Below the pieces are notes generated by a model. It did no database searches. It was not told the origin of the DNA and saw only the letters and a list, made by a program, of their open reading frames with translations. A stretch of DNA of 64,000 nucleotides from Yoonia maritima (GTDB lineage: Bacteria; Pseudomonadota; Alphaproteobacteria; Rhodobacterales; Rhodobacteraceae). Both the position numbers and the translations under genes were made by a program. Shown one piece after another: positions 1 through 8,868 of this stretch. The stretch covers positions 1-64,000 of the forward strand of contig NZ_PVTP01000005.1 in assembly GCF_003003285.1 (NCBI RefSeq), written 5' to 3'. Within the stretch, counting starts at the first letter, position 1. The number at the start of each line of letters is the position of its first letter.

Positions 1-513
1 ATGGCGCGCCCCGCCTCAAATACCTCAAAATTTCTTACCGCCCCCGATCCATCCCTCAGCGTCTCCGCTTCCGTCTGACCCGTCCGGCGCCCCGTCGGTG
101 CTTGTTAGCGCCGCCGGTGAAGGGGGTTCTAAGGTTATCACCCAACACCCGCAACCCCTTTTTCAAAAAATCATAAAGTTTTTGAGAAAAAGAAGAAATT
201 CGCGTGTTTTGAAGCAGTTAGCCACCGTTCATTGCGCAGACCCCGACGTCAAACGTAACTTAATTACGCTCACAGACCCGGATGGCAGACCAACAATCAA
301 CAAAGCCCCGAGTCGTCCCCAGTTTCACGGCAGGTGCGTTGTAAAAATCTGCGTAATTCCCCGCCAAATGTGAATCGCTCTGCGTGATTAGGTGCAAAAT
401 CTGCGGACATGAGGCTTAATCTAGGGACTCGGCCCGACTTGGGGGCGAATCTGAAATGACCGCCGTGAACGAGTCCAACGACAGCCACTCCATACCGTGT
501 CATTTAATGACGC
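1..513. other. unassigned 5' stretch with no supported gene
   Basis: No reading frame here looks like a protein. The two longest frames (a 91-codon one on plus and a 68-codon one on minus) have no recognisable motif, no convincing ribosome-binding site and unusual composition. Bases 1-140 are GC-rich and 150-220 are A/T-rich. The stretch lies downstream of the minus-strand msrQ, so it may hold the 3' end of that transcript and part of a gene cut by the window edge. I see no clear hairpin with a T-run. Confidence 0.4.
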
Positions 514-1143
514 CTACTCGCCAACAGCTAAGCCACCGGGTTTTACCGCCCGCCTTTGGCGCAGCTTAACTCGCAGAGCCAACAGGCCCCCGACAATCAA
601 CGCATAGACGATAGGTTCGATTTGGAACCCTTTCACCAGCCATATGTAGTGAAGGACCGCCAATACAGCGACAGGGTAGGTTAGCTTGTGCAACTTACGC
701 CAGTTGGCACCAAGTTTACGAATTGAACGGTTGTTCGAAGTTAATGCCAGTGGAACCATCAAAACGAAGGCAATCATGCCCACAGTGACATAGGGCCGCT
801 TAACGACTTCGGTCCACATCCGGCCAAAGCTTTGAACATCGAGGACCGCCCACACAAGGAAATGCGCGAGCACGACGAAGAACGCGGTTACGCCAATGGC
901 CCGACGAAACTTGAGCAGGTTCACCCCAGTCCATGTTCGAAGCGGGGTCACCATCAATCCAAGCACGATCAGCTTTAGCCCAAGCTCACCATATTCACGC
1001 TCAAGCGCATTGATCGGTTCCGGGCCCATTTGATCGGTCGCAGCCAGATAGAACATCCAAACGACCCAAGCGGCACCTACTATATATATAGTCCACGTCG
1101 GAACCCTGCGAAGTGACTGGTTAACGGTATCAACAATATGCAT
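514..1143 (-). CDS. msrQ: MsrQ, heme-binding membrane subunit of protein-methionine-sulfoxide reductase
   Basis: MsrQ passes electrons from the quinone pool or flavin reductase to periplasmic MsrP, which repairs oxidised methionines in envelope proteins. The product is 209 residues, the usual length, with about six hydrophobic segments of the ferric-reductase-like fold. Candidate heme ligands are His94, His152 and His165. A TTG lies one codon upstream, but the ATG at 1143-1141 overlaps the msrP stop by one base (TGATG), the typical arrangement for translational coupling, so I chose it. Always paired with msrP in this family; the identification is firm. Confidence 0.93.
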   Translation of the reverse strand: MHIVDTVNQSLRRVPTWTIYIVGAAWVVWMFYLAATDQMGPEPINALEREYGELGLKLIVLGLMVTPLRTWTGVNLLKFRRAIGVTAFFVVLAHFLVWAVLDVQSFGRMWTEVVKRPYVTVGMIAFVLMVPLALTSNNRSIRKLGANWRKLHKLTYPVAVLAVLHYIWLVKGFQIEPIVYALIVGGLLALRVKLRQRRAVKPGGLAVGE

Positions 1144-2042
1144 CAAAAGAACTCTGACAGGTCCATGCCTTCGTAAAGGCTGGCGACTTCGGGGTAACCG
1201 TTAAACATTAGCGTGTCTTGGCGGGATGCGAACAGACCACCGCCAACGCGACGTTCGGTTGCCTGGGACCAGCGCGGGTGATCGACGGTTGGGTTCACAT
1301 TACTATAGAACCCGTATTCGCGGCGGTTCGCCTTGTTCCAACTGATAGGTGGCTCTTCGTCGGTCAGGGTGATGCGCACGATGGATTTGATCGACTTGAA
1401 CCCATACTTCCACGGCACAACCAACCGCATGGGCGCACCGTTTTGGTTTGCCAGCGGCTCGTCATAAATGCCCGTCGCCATAATTGTCAGCGGATGCATC
1501 GCCTCGTCCAGACGAAGCCCCTCTACATATGGAAAGTCGAGAACCCGGTTCCGAACACCAATCATGTTGTCAGGCTGAACCACGGTTTCAAACGCAACAT
1601 ATTTCGCAGAGGACTGCACGCCAACCTTGTTCAAGATGTCGGCCAATTCGATGCCATTCCAAGGAATGACCATCGACCATGCCTCTACACAGCGGAAGCG
1701 GTATAGGCGGTCCTCGACGCTAAGCCCCGACAACAGATCGGCCAAAGCATAATCGCCGGGGTTATCAACCAGCCCGTCGATCTTCACCGTCCAGTTCGAC
1801 GTATCCAACTGGTGCGCGTTTTGCGCCGGGTCGTTTTTGCCCACACCAAATTCATAGTAGTTATTGTAGGTCCTGATTTCTTCGAGAGTGTTCGGCTCAA
1901 GCGCGTCTTGTGCGCTCGCGCTACCTGCGATCCCAATCGCGCCGAGGCCAACAGTGCCTGCCAGAATTTGACGACGGTTAAGATAGGCGGACTTTGGGGT
2001 GATATCCGCGCGGGTAAGATCATTGGTCCAGCGATAGGCCAT
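1143..2042 (-). CDS. msrP: MsrP, molybdopterin catalytic subunit of protein-methionine-sulfoxide reductase
   Basis: This is a periplasmic molybdoenzyme that reduces both stereoisomers of protein methionine sulfoxide. It has 299 residues. A twin-arginine signal (NRRQILAG, residues 22-29) is followed by a hydrophobic stretch and an Ala-rich cleavage site near residue 44, so the folded protein with its cofactor is exported by Tat. Cys118 in FRCVEAW is the expected molybdenum ligand of the sulfite-oxidase-type fold. First gene of the msrPQ unit. The 105 bases upstream separate it from thiX. The true start could be a few residues in, but the ATG used leaves a normal n-region. Confidence 0.94.
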   Translation of the reverse strand: MAYRWTNDLTRADITPKSAYLNRRQILAGTVGLGAIGIAGSASAQDALEPNTLEEIRTYNNYYEFGVGKNDPAQNAHQLDTSNWTVKIDGLVDNPGDYALADLLSGLSVEDRLYRFRCVEAWSMVIPWNGIELADILNKVGVQSSAKYVAFETVVQPDNMIGVRNRVLDFPYVEGLRLDEAMHPLTIMATGIYDEPLANQNGAPMRLVVPWKYGFKSIKSIVRITLTDEEPPISWNKANRREYGFYSNVNPTVDHPRWSQATERRVGGGLFASRQDTLMFNGYPEVASLYEGMDLSEFF

Positions 2043-2147
2043 TTAGGGCTCCGTTCAGTACGTTTCCCGACAGTATATAGTGTAGAAGTATTGAAAGATG
2101 TCTCACGATGCCGCCAGCCGACTGAAATGTTGCGCCAAAGCCATGTT

Positions 2148-2891
2148 TCAACTTGTCACCGACGTATCCGTCAAACGGTTTGCCAACATCGAAACCACCT
2201 TGTGAAACAGTAGTGTCAGCAAGGCGAGAACGATCAAAGTCGCGAACATCAGATCGATTTTTGCCCTGCCGTTTGCAAGCAACATTAAATAGCCAAGCCC
2301 CCGCGATGCCCCGACCCATTCACCGATGACCGCACCAATTGGCGCATAAACAGCCGCGAGCTTTAGCCCAGACGCCAACGATGGCAACGCAGACGGAATT
2401 TTGATCCGAAGCATCATCTGCGTTTTGCTTGCCCCCATCGTTTTAGCAAGGTCCAACAACGCCGGTGTCACCCGTGATAGCCCGTCATAAAACGCCGATG
2501 TCACTGGGAAATAGATAATAAGAACTGCCATGACGATCTTTGACCCGATCCCATATCCAAACCAAAGCGTCAAAATTGGTGCCAATGCAAACACAGGAAC
2601 GGCTTGGGTGAAGACCAGCAATGGAAGCGTAAGACGCGCCAACCTAGGAAAGGCAGCCAATTGGATTGCTGTAATCGCCCCGAGGCTAGCACCAATGATC
2701 AAGCCCAAGATCACTTCGGTTCCGGTGACCACCGCATGCTCTGCAATCAGCGCTCGGCTTTCAAATGCGGCTTTAGCCACCCGCCATGGCGCAGGTAAGA
2801 TGAAATGCGGTGCATCCGTCACCCAAACCAACGCCTGCCATAAACATAACCCCAATAGCGTTGCGCAAAATGGATATGTTAAACGGTTCAT
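2148..2891 (-). CDS. thiX: ThiX, permease of the ThiXYZ hydroxymethylpyrimidine-precursor ABC transporter
   Basis: Inner-membrane permease of 247 residues, with six predicted hydrophobic segments and the cytoplasmic coupling loop of BPD-type permeases around residues 145-175 (LAKTMGASKTQM.. P). Family knowledge: ThiXYZ imports formyl-aminopyrimidine and related thiamin breakdown products. The assignment to thiamin rather than taurine or nitrate uptake rests on its place as last gene of a TPP-riboswitch operon. Its start overlaps the thiZ stop by four bases (2888-2891). Confidence 0.88.
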   Translation of the reverse strand: MNRLTYPFCATLLGLCLWQALVWVTDAPHFILPAPWRVAKAAFESRALIAEHAVVTGTEVILGLIIGASLGAITAIQLAAFPRLARLTLPLLVFTQAVPVFALAPILTLWFGYGIGSKIVMAVLIIYFPVTSAFYDGLSRVTPALLDLAKTMGASKTQMMLRIKIPSALPSLASGLKLAAVYAPIGAVIGEWVGASRGLGYLMLLANGRAKIDLMFATLIVLALLTLLFHKVVSMLANRLTDTSVTS

Positions 2892-3613
2892 GCCCCCACC
2901 CTTAGGTGTGCAAGCAAAGATGCCTGACTACGTAACATTTCCGGATCGTCCGGTTGGCGAATTGGCATCGTATTAGGCAAATCCCAAGCATTCGCACCAT
3001 CCTCTGACAACAGTGTAATCTGATGACCAAGACGACAAGCTTCGGCCGGATCATGCGTCACAAGCAACACGGTCCTGCCAGCCAATAGCTCTGCCGCCAA
3101 ATCCTGCATATCGGCGCGCGTTCCTGCATCTAATGCTGAAAACGGTTCGTCCAATAACACAATGGGTCTGTTTTCCATCAAGGTTCGCGCCAGCGCTGCC
3201 CGCTGACGCATCCCCCCCGACAAAGCGCCCGGTTTTTTCTTGATGTGGTCCGATAACCCCACCCGGTCGATCAACGCATTTGCCTGATCAAAATCCGGCT
3301 CTGCGCCACGTAGACGTGAACCAATCACAACATTCTCGTGCAAATTCAACCAAGGGAGAAGTAGATCCGATTGCGCCATATAGCTGGCCCGCTTGGCAAT
3401 AGGTTGTCCGTCATCGGCCACGATCTCTCCGATAAAATCGCCAGCTGTTTCCAGCCCAAGGATCAATCGCAGGATCGTAGACTTACCCACACCCGACCGC
3501 CCCAACAGGCAAGTCCATTGTCCTGCGGAGATCGACATATCAATCGGGCCAAACAGACGGTGATCGTCTACGTCATAGCGACCTTGCAATGTGATCGTCG
3601 GGGCATAGATCAT
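2888..3613 (-). CDS. thiZ: ThiZ, ATP-binding subunit of the ThiXYZ transporter
   Basis: ABC ATPase of 241 residues that powers ThiX. Walker A GRSGVGKST is at 38-46, the Q-loop is near 81, the signature LSGGMRQ is at 131-137, Walker B IVLLDEP is at 151-157, and the switch His is in LLVTHDP. It is of the nitrate/taurine-type importer class, and the neighbours point to pyrimidine-precursor uptake. It overlaps tenA upstream and thiX downstream by four bases each, so the three are probably translated in a coupled way. Confidence 0.9.
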   Translation of the reverse strand: MIYAPTITLQGRYDVDDHRLFGPIDMSISAGQWTCLLGRSGVGKSTILRLILGLETAGDFIGEIVADDGQPIAKRASYMAQSDLLLPWLNLHENVVIGSRLRGAEPDFDQANALIDRVGLSDHIKKKPGALSGGMRQRAALARTLMENRPIVLLDEPFSALDAGTRADMQDLAAELLAGRTVLLVTHDPAEACRLGHQITLLSEDGANAWDLPNTMPIRQPDDPEMLRSQASLLAHLRVGA

Positions 3614-4296
3614 GCCCCCAACAGTCCCATATCCCAGAACCCAACCTCCAGTTCAGTCGCCTTGGTAAAGCGGCCTTGCAACTGTGCCCAACGGGGTGTG
3701 GCTTTGAAATCAGCCCCAAGCCGCCGGATCACCGCAGCGTCCAGCATATCGCCAAAAGATACCATCACCTGCTGATAATCTACGTCCGCATATGTCGCGA
3801 TCCAATCAGCATAAGGCGTGTCATTGCACGCCGCACCCACGAGCCGCAGTCCGATTTCACCGTAACCAAAGCAGCAAGGTGCAAGCGCGACCATCAGGTC
3901 CAAAAAATCACCCTGCAACCCGGCATCAATGACATAACGGGTGTAGGCAAGGTTCGCGACTTCTTCCTTGGCGGAGAACAGGGCTGTTTCTTCAATGCCA
4001 GCCTTAGCACAAGTTTTCACATGCAACGCCATTTCATGATTCACCAATGCATCGACTGTACGCGCACAGGTTTTCATCTCGGCCATTGTTTCGGCCTTCA
4101 CGACGCCCAATGACCATGCCCGCGCAAAGTGAACAAGGAACACGTAATCCTGCACCAAGTAGTGCAGGAAAGATGCCTGCGGTAATGTCCCGTCGCCCAA
4201 ACCACGCACAAACGCATGATCCGTATATGCGCTCCATTCATCGGGACACGCCGCCCTTAGCGCCGCGAAACTGCGACCATAGTCAGGCCCGCTCAT
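3610..4296 (-). CDS. tenA: TenA, aminopyrimidine aminohydrolase (thiaminase II)
   Basis: TenA hydrolyses 4-amino-5-aminomethyl-2-methylpyrimidine to HMP, so that base-degraded thiamin can be reused. It has 228 residues and is all-alpha. The expected catalytic Cys lies in the APCCFGYGEIG stretch (Cys141, with Cys142 adjacent), and a C-terminal Glu lies in ELEVGFWDMG (about 215-217) before the FWDM motif. It sits between the substrate-binding and ATPase genes of the importer, with four-base overlaps on both sides. That fits a salvage path: import by ThiXYZ, deamination by TenA, phosphorylation by ThiD. Confidence 0.94.
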   Translation of the reverse strand: MSGPDYGRSFAALRAACPDEWSAYTDHAFVRGLGDGTLPQASFLHYLVQDYVFLVHFARAWSLGVVKAETMAEMKTCARTVDALVNHEMALHVKTCAKAGIEETALFSAKEEVANLAYTRYVIDAGLQGDFLDLMVALAPCCFGYGEIGLRLVGAACNDTPYADWIATYADVDYQQVMVSFGDMLDAAVIRRLGADFKATPRWAQLQGRFTKATELEVGFWDMGLLGA

Positions 4297-5231
4297 TCCG
4301 CAGTCACATCAATAGCAATTGTTGCGACATCATTCATCGCAGGCACAAGCCCGGCATCATACAAAAAGGCTTCGAAATTTGCATAACGTCCGACATCCAT
4401 TGCGGTGGGTCGCAGTGCAAAACGCGGCAGCGTATCCACCCACGCGCGCGCATTAAGCTCATCTTGTAATTCGGGCGATGTCCCAGCGAAGATATCCCAG
4501 CTTTCTTGCGGATGGTTCACTATGAATTGCGTCGCCTTTTCAGTCGCCGCAAGAAAACGCCGGATCATATCGCGATCCATCGTTTCCGGATTCGCGACAT
4601 AGATAAGTTCGTCGTATGACGGCAGCCCTTCTTCTTCGACATAGAAACAACGGCCCGGAACACCTTCGATATCCATCTGATTGAGTTCAAAGTTGCGATA
4701 TGCGCCGATCACCGCATCCACCTGCCCCGACATAAGCGATGGTGACAATGACCAGTTCACATTGATCAATTCAACATCATCTAGGCTTAAACCGTGTTTA
4801 CGCAGGATGGACCCCAGCACCGCCTCTTCGACACCGCCCACTGAAAACCCAACCTTACGACCTGCAAGGTCGGCTGGGGTAGTGATATCGCCGCCCTCCA
4901 AAACAAGAAGGCAATTCAGCGGCGTCGCCACCAATGTTCCAACGCGTTGCAACGGCAAACCTTGATGGATTTGCAGGTGCAGTTGCGGCTGGTAGGAAAT
5001 CGCAAGATCCGCCTGACCTGCGGCAACCATCTTGGGTGGATCAGAAGGATCAGCCGGCGCGATAATTTCGACTGCAAGATCAGCATCTGCAAAGTATCCC
5101 AGCTCTTGGGCGACAATGATAGGCCCATGATCGGGGTTGATGAACCAATCCAGCATAAGCGTCATGTCGTCCTGCGCCATCAAAGGCGATGTACACAGCG
5201 AAAAGGCCGCGGTTAAATATGTCAGTTTCAT
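4293..5231 (-). CDS. thiY: ThiY, periplasmic substrate-binding protein for formyl-aminopyrimidine
   Basis: Binding protein of the NMT1/THI5-like fold, 312 residues. It has a short signal peptide (cleavage expected after the Ala of PLMAQ, about residue 19). The mature protein begins with the LDWFINPDHGPIIVAQELGY type of opening typical of the family, followed by the GYF/ADAD region. It would capture N-formyl-4-amino-5-aminomethyl-pyrimidine in the periplasm and hand it to ThiX. It lies 14 bases downstream of thiD, and its stop overlaps tenA. Confidence 0.92.
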   Translation of the reverse strand: MKLTYLTAAFSLCTSPLMAQDDMTLMLDWFINPDHGPIIVAQELGYFADADLAVEIIAPADPSDPPKMVAAGQADLAISYQPQLHLQIHQGLPLQRVGTLVATPLNCLLVLEGGDITTPADLAGRKVGFSVGGVEEAVLGSILRKHGLSLDDVELINVNWSLSPSLMSGQVDAVIGAYRNFELNQMDIEGVPGRCFYVEEEGLPSYDELIYVANPETMDRDMIRRFLAATEKATQFIVNHPQESWDIFAGTSPELQDELNARAWVDTLPRFALRPTAMDVGRYANFEAFLYDAGLVPAMNDVATIAIDVTAE

Positions 5232-5245
5232 ATGATTTTCTTTCG

Positions 5246-6046
5246 TTACGAATAGAATGAGGAAAAGTGATGTGTCGGCCCATGCCCCGCGCCGACGGAC
5301 AACTGGTCAGCATCTGCAATCGCACGAGCAACATAGGATTTGGCGGCGACGACAGCGTCTGTCAGCGCTTTACCTTTCGCCATTTGCGCGGTCAGCGCCG
5401 ATGACAAGGTACAGCCCGTACCATGCGTATTCTTTGTTGAAATACGCGCGCCATCGAACCAACACAGACCAACATCGGTCACAAGACAGTCGGGGCTTTC
5501 ATCTGATGCAAGGTGACCGCCCTTAAGCAAGATCGCATCTGGCCCTAGTCCCATTAATGCCGTTGCCTGTTCGACCATTTCATCACGGTTTGTCGCGACA
5601 GACGCCCCTAACAAATGCGCGGCCTCGGGCAAATTAGGCGTTAAGACAGTCGCCAAAGGCAGAAGTGTGTCACGCAAAGTCGCAACCGCATCGTCATCCA
5701 ACAAAGAAGCCCCGCCCTTGGCGATCATCACAGGGTCTAAAACAACTGGTAAATCCGGATAGGACCGTAGCGCATCGGCGATCGACCTCGCGATTTCCGC
5801 GTTCGCGACCATCCCAATCTTAACGGCATCAACCCGGATATCCGCAAAAACAGCTGCGATTTGATCGCAAACGAATGAAGGTGGCACAAGATACACACCG
5901 CTAACACCTTGGGTGTTTTGTGCAGTCAAACCAGTAATTGCGGCCATTGCGAACGCGCCATTAGCAGATATTGCTTTGATGTCTGCTTGGATACCGGCCC
6001 CGCCCGACGGGTCGGACCCCGCGATGGAAAGAACATTGGCGATCAT
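5246..6046 (-). CDS. thiD: ThiD, hydroxymethylpyrimidine/phosphomethylpyrimidine kinase
   Basis: ThiD phosphorylates HMP twice to HMP-PP, one of the two halves of thiamin. It has 266 residues and a ribokinase-like fold. The N-terminus is VLSIAGSDPSGGAGIQAD, and the anion-hole motif HGTGCTLSSA is near residues 207-216. The reading frame is open for 20 codons further upstream, but the ATG at 6046-6044 overlaps the thiE stop as ATGA and is followed at once by the conserved N-terminus, so it is the start used. Confidence 0.95.
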   Translation of the reverse strand: MIANVLSIAGSDPSGGAGIQADIKAISANGAFAMAAITGLTAQNTQGVSGVYLVPPSFVCDQIAAVFADIRVDAVKIGMVANAEIARSIADALRSYPDLPVVLDPVMIAKGGASLLDDDAVATLRDTLLPLATVLTPNLPEAAHLLGASVATNRDEMVEQATALMGLGPDAILLKGGHLASDESPDCLVTDVGLCWFDGARISTKNTHGTGCTLSSALTAQMAKGKALTDAVVAAKSYVARAIADADQLSVGAGHGPTHHFSSFYS

Positions 6047-6678
6047 TGTGATCTCCTGTTTTGTATAAATTTGCCTGCGGCCGCGCTCGGGTCTGGTTGC
6101 CCGCAAATGGCCGACACAACGGCAAGACCGTCTGCGCCGGCGGACATGACATCACCGACATGTGTCGCATTTAGCCCCCCGATTGCGACAGCCGGCAGAT
6201 CACTGAGCGAAACAAGCGTTTTTAGCCCCGCCATCCCGATAGGCTGTTTGTGGTCAGATTTTGTGTCTGTCGCAAAAACGGGCCCAATTCCCAGATAATC
6301 GACAGGCGCAGAATTGGCCTTGGATACAGTTCGGGCAGTTTCGCAAGACAGTCCCAAAATCCGGTCAGAGCCAAGAACGGAACGTGCTTTTTGCACTGAG
6401 CTGTCACCTTGGCCAATATGCGCGCCGTCCGCGCCAGATGCGATTGCCGCCTCAAGATCATCATTGATCAACAACGGGACACCCGTACCATTCAAAACAC
6501 GGATCAACGCCCGCGCGAGGTCCACCCGCTGCGCCGTTGTCGCGTGCTTATCGCGCAGTTGCACCATCGTAACGCCACCGGCCACCGCCCGTTGCACCGT
6601 TTCAACCACGCCAATGTCTGCGCAAAGCGCCGGATCAGTGACCAAATAGACGCGTAACTTTTTAGCTATCAAAGCCAT
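6043..6678 (-). CDS. thiE: ThiE, thiamin-phosphate synthase
   Basis: ThiE joins HMP-PP and thiazole phosphate to give thiamin monophosphate. It has 211 residues and a TIM barrel. The conserved VQLRDK stretch lies near residues 39-44, NDD near 71-73 and GAHIGQGD near 84-91, followed by the GIGPVFATDTK loop. The start overlaps the end of thiM by ten bases. With thiM upstream and thiD downstream, the order follows the chemistry of joining the two salvaged halves. Confidence 0.95.
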   Translation of the reverse strand: MALIAKKLRVYLVTDPALCADIGVVETVQRAVAGGVTMVQLRDKHATTAQRVDLARALIRVLNGTGVPLLINDDLEAAIASGADGAHIGQGDSSVQKARSVLGSDRILGLSCETARTVSKANSAPVDYLGIGPVFATDTKSDHKQPIGMAGLKTLVSLSDLPAVAIGGLNATHVGDVMSAGADGLAVVSAICGQPDPSAAAGKFIQNRRSQ

Positions 6679-7454
6679 TGAACACGGCCGGGCTTGTCCA
6701 GATCACTTGGCATCACGTTTGGCAAAGCATCCAAAAACGCGACTTGAAAGCTGCCCGGACCGTCTGCCCTTTGGGCCGCCGTCAAACCGGCTTCGGCGAA
6801 ATGCGCGAGTGCGGCAACTGCCGCCTCTAGCGGCGGGGCAACAGCGGCAAAAGCCCCCATCAAAGCTGTCAAAGAACACCCCATCGCAGTGATCATAGGC
6901 ATAATTTCGGACCCGCCAGTCACACGTGCACTACGATCACCGTCAGTCACAAAATCGACTTCGCCAGTAACCGCCACAACACACCCCTGACTTTGCGCCA
7001 GTGAAATTGCTGCGCTTTCAGCGTCGGCCACGCTATCACCGCTATCTGCCCCCTTACCAGCAGTCTCAGCACCGATCAGCGCCATTATTTCAGACGCGTT
7101 TCCGCGTATGATCGTTGGCCTACGCGTGATGAGATCGCGCACCACCTCGCCCCGATAAGGGGTCGCAAAATGGGCAACCGGGTCAAGCACCCAAGGCACC
7201 CCTGCCGACACGGCCGTATCCGCAGCCAGCTGCATCGCCGCAACCCAATCAGGCGAAAGCGTTCCTATGTTGATTGTCAGGGCACCGCTGATGGGGACAA
7301 AATTCGCGACCTCCGCTTCGGCATGGACCATCGCAGGCGATGCACCCGCTGCAAGCACGACATTTGCCGCGATATTCATTGCAACATAATTGGTGATACA
7401 CTGCACCAACGGCGCTTGATTACGAAGGTCGGCAAGAGCTTGTTCTATTTTCAC
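6669..7454 (-). CDS. thiM: ThiM, hydroxyethylthiazole kinase
   Basis: ThiM phosphorylates the thiazole alcohol recovered from thiamin. The 261-residue ribokinase-like protein has the family opening QAPLVQCITNYVAMN..ANVVLAAGASPAM and the TAMGCSLTALMGAF motif near the C-terminal third. I set the start at GTG 7454-7452 because GGAGAA lies nine bases upstream and the conserved part begins about 12 residues later. A start 16 codons upstream would add an unusual hydrophobic leader. First gene behind the TPP riboswitch. Confidence 0.93.
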   Translation of the reverse strand: MKIEQALADLRNQAPLVQCITNYVAMNIAANVVLAAGASPAMVHAEAEVANFVPISGALTINIGTLSPDWVAAMQLAADTAVSAGVPWVLDPVAHFATPYRGEVVRDLITRRPTIIRGNASEIMALIGAETAGKGADSGDSVADAESAAISLAQSQGCVVAVTGEVDFVTDGDRSARVTGGSEIMPMITAMGCSLTALMGAFAAVAPPLEAAVAALAHFAEAGLTAAQRADGPGSFQVAFLDALPNVMPSDLDKPGRVQWL

Positions 7455-7507
7455 GGTCAATTCTCCGACCAGCGAAAAAAGGAAGACCGCCGTGAAATAC
7501 ACAGCGA

Positions 7508-7582
7508 CTTCTACCCTCCCTCCGCCAGCATTATCTGGTTCAGGTTCAAAGGGTACTTCTCAGCCGTTAGGCGCCCCCGGTA
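7508..7582 (-). promoter_or_regulatory. TPP riboswitch (THI box)
   Basis: Read on the minus strand, the stretch carries the classical THI-box order: GGGGGCGCC, then GGCTGAGA, ACCCTTTGAACC, TGA.CCAGATAATGC, GGCGGAGGGAGGG. These are the sensor helices and conserved bulges of the TPP aptamer. It ends about 55 bases before the thiM start, so thiamin pyrophosphate should repress all seven downstream genes. The expression platform likely masks the GGAGAA ribosome-binding site. Confidence 0.95.
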
Positions 7583-7693
7583 CCATCGTGATAGGAGGCA
7601 GCGCTAAGGTCGTCAACCACTGTCATTCATGCTTAGCAATTTAGGGCCGCAAAGATTGCGTTACAGTCCTTGCAGCACCACACGCATAGTTGC

Positions 7694-8125
7694 TTAGCAA
7701 ATATTGTAGGGAACGACAGCGCTGTATTTTGCGCAGAACCGTCCATCTGCCCACCACACATCAGTCGGGCCTATGACATAGTCATCCGTAATCCAGCGTC
7801 CATCGCTTTGATACAAATAACCGATAAATATCGGCCCATCGATCAAATCTATAGGTCTACCTTGCTCAAGAACCAAGGGCGTTAGCGCAAGATCAACAGC
7901 GCTCCCGTCGGGGCGTTGCGCATCCAGAATGGCAAAAGCACGTCCTGCGTCCACCAACAACTCCTGAACGACAAATCTGACAGGCGCCCCCAAATCGGCT
8001 TCTGCGGCAACACGCGCGGCATCTAAAACATCTCGCCTTAACTGGGTGCCGGGCTGAGGTGTGATTGGCTCTGCGCTTGCGCTGCCGACAAACAGGATCA
8101 AAAATACCGAAATGAGGTTTCTCAT
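7694..8125 (-). CDS. small secreted protein of unknown function
   Basis: The 143-residue product has a clear Sec signal peptide (MRNLISVFLILFVGSASA, cleavage after about residue 18). A soluble mature part follows, ending with two Cys residues (RFCAKYS and the C-terminal YNIC) that could form a disulfide. I do not recognise the family. A pair of AATGAG-CTCAT palindromes covers its start and upstream region, so it may be under a dedicated repressor. It is monocistronic and lies in the opposite orientation to the fasciclin gene, with about 230 bases between them. Confidence 0.75.
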   Translation of the reverse strand: MRNLISVFLILFVGSASAEPITPQPGTQLRRDVLDAARVAAEADLGAPVRFVVQELLVDAGRAFAILDAQRPDGSAVDLALTPLVLEQGRPIDLIDGPIFIGYLYQSDGRWITDDYVIGPTDVWWADGRFCAKYSAVVPYNIC

Positions 8126-8159
8126 AAGTGTATCTCAATAAATAAATGAGGTTCTCATT
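8111..8159. promoter_or_regulatory. two palindromic operator-like boxes at the start of the secreted-protein gene
   Basis: AATGAGGTTCTCATT at 8145-8159 is a perfect palindrome (6-base arms, 3-base centre). A second copy, AATGAGGTTTCTCAT, at 8111-8125 covers the start codon of the minus-strand gene. The copies are 34 bases apart. This looks like a repressor binding pair; the regulator is not identifiable from sequence alone. Confidence 0.45.
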
Positions 8160-8277
8160 CTGCGACAACACCTCGGATCACTCAAGAATTATCACCAATA
8201 TTTGTGTGGAAATCCAAAATCCGCCCGGCTTAGTTCAAATGTGGCTTTGGTCAACGGCGAAAACCTATCTTTAATGG

Positions 8278-8306
8278 TGATCCAATCACTCGTGTGCGTC
8301 CGTAAC
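8278..8306 (+). promoter_or_regulatory. candidate ECF (RpoE/ChrR-type) promoter upstream of the fasciclin gene
   Basis: TGATCC at 8278-8283 and CGTAAC at 8301-8306, 17 bases apart, resemble the TGATC..TAA promoters read by the singlet-oxygen sigma factor RpoE of Rhodobacteraceae. The fasciclin start lies 50 bases downstream. A fasciclin-domain gene belongs to that regulon in Rhodobacter, which supports the match. This is pattern recognition only. Confidence 0.4.
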
Positions 8307-8355
8307 GTTTCCGATGCTACCGACAATGCATCTTTCATTAACGGGAGAAACCACA

Positions 8356-8832
8356 ATGCTACGTAGAACTTTCACAGCACTCAGTACAGCAGCACTATTC
8401 GCAACGGCAGCCTGCGCAGGCGGTCATTCCAAAGACATCGTTGATACGGCAATCGACGCAGGTTCTTTCACAACATTGATCGCAGCGACCCAAGCTGCTG
8501 GACTTTTTGAAACCCTAAAAGGCGACGGCCCGTTCACAGTATTCGCTCCAACAGACGATGCTTTCGCTGCCCTACCAGAAGGAACAGTCGAGGCACTGCT
8601 AGCAGATCCAGATGCACTTGCTCAAATCCTGACGTACCACGTCATCGCCGGCAAAGTAATGTCGACTGACCTAAGCGACAACATGATGGCAACCACCGTG
8701 AACGGTGCGGAGGTGACAATCACCACCATGAACGGCGTAAAGGTAAACGATGCAAACGTTGTGGCAGCCGATATCGAAGCATCAAACGGCGTCATTCACG
8801 TCATCGACAAAGTGATCCTACCACCAAGCTGA
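8356..8832 (+). CDS. fasciclin (FAS1) domain protein, secreted
   Basis: A single FAS1 domain makes up almost all of the 158 residues after a signal peptide with a lipobox-like end (LFATAAC, Cys near residue 20), so it may be a lipoprotein. FAS1 motifs seen: [11 protein letters not shown], the H1 box [17 protein letters not shown], and the H2 box [14 protein letters not shown] at the C-terminus. The ATG at 8356 has GGGAG eight bases upstream; an earlier in-frame ATG adds an implausible leader. Family role: cell-surface adhesion or oxidative-stress-linked envelope protein, function unproven. Confidence 0.92.
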   Translation: MLRRTFTALSTAALFATAACAGGHSKDIVDTAIDAGSFTTLIAATQAAGLFETLKGDGPFTVFAPTDDAFAALPEGTVEALLADPDALAQILTYHVIAGKVMSTDLSDNMMATTVNGAEVTITTMNGVKVNDANVVAADIEASNGVIHVIDKVILPPS

Positions 8833-8868
8833 ATACTTTCTTGGGCCTCGGTCATATGATTGGGGCCC

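Noticed and set aside
98-503. Two frames (91 codons plus, 68 codons minus) at the left edge
   Set aside because: No ribosome-binding site, no recognisable motif, composition unlike neighbours; likely chance.
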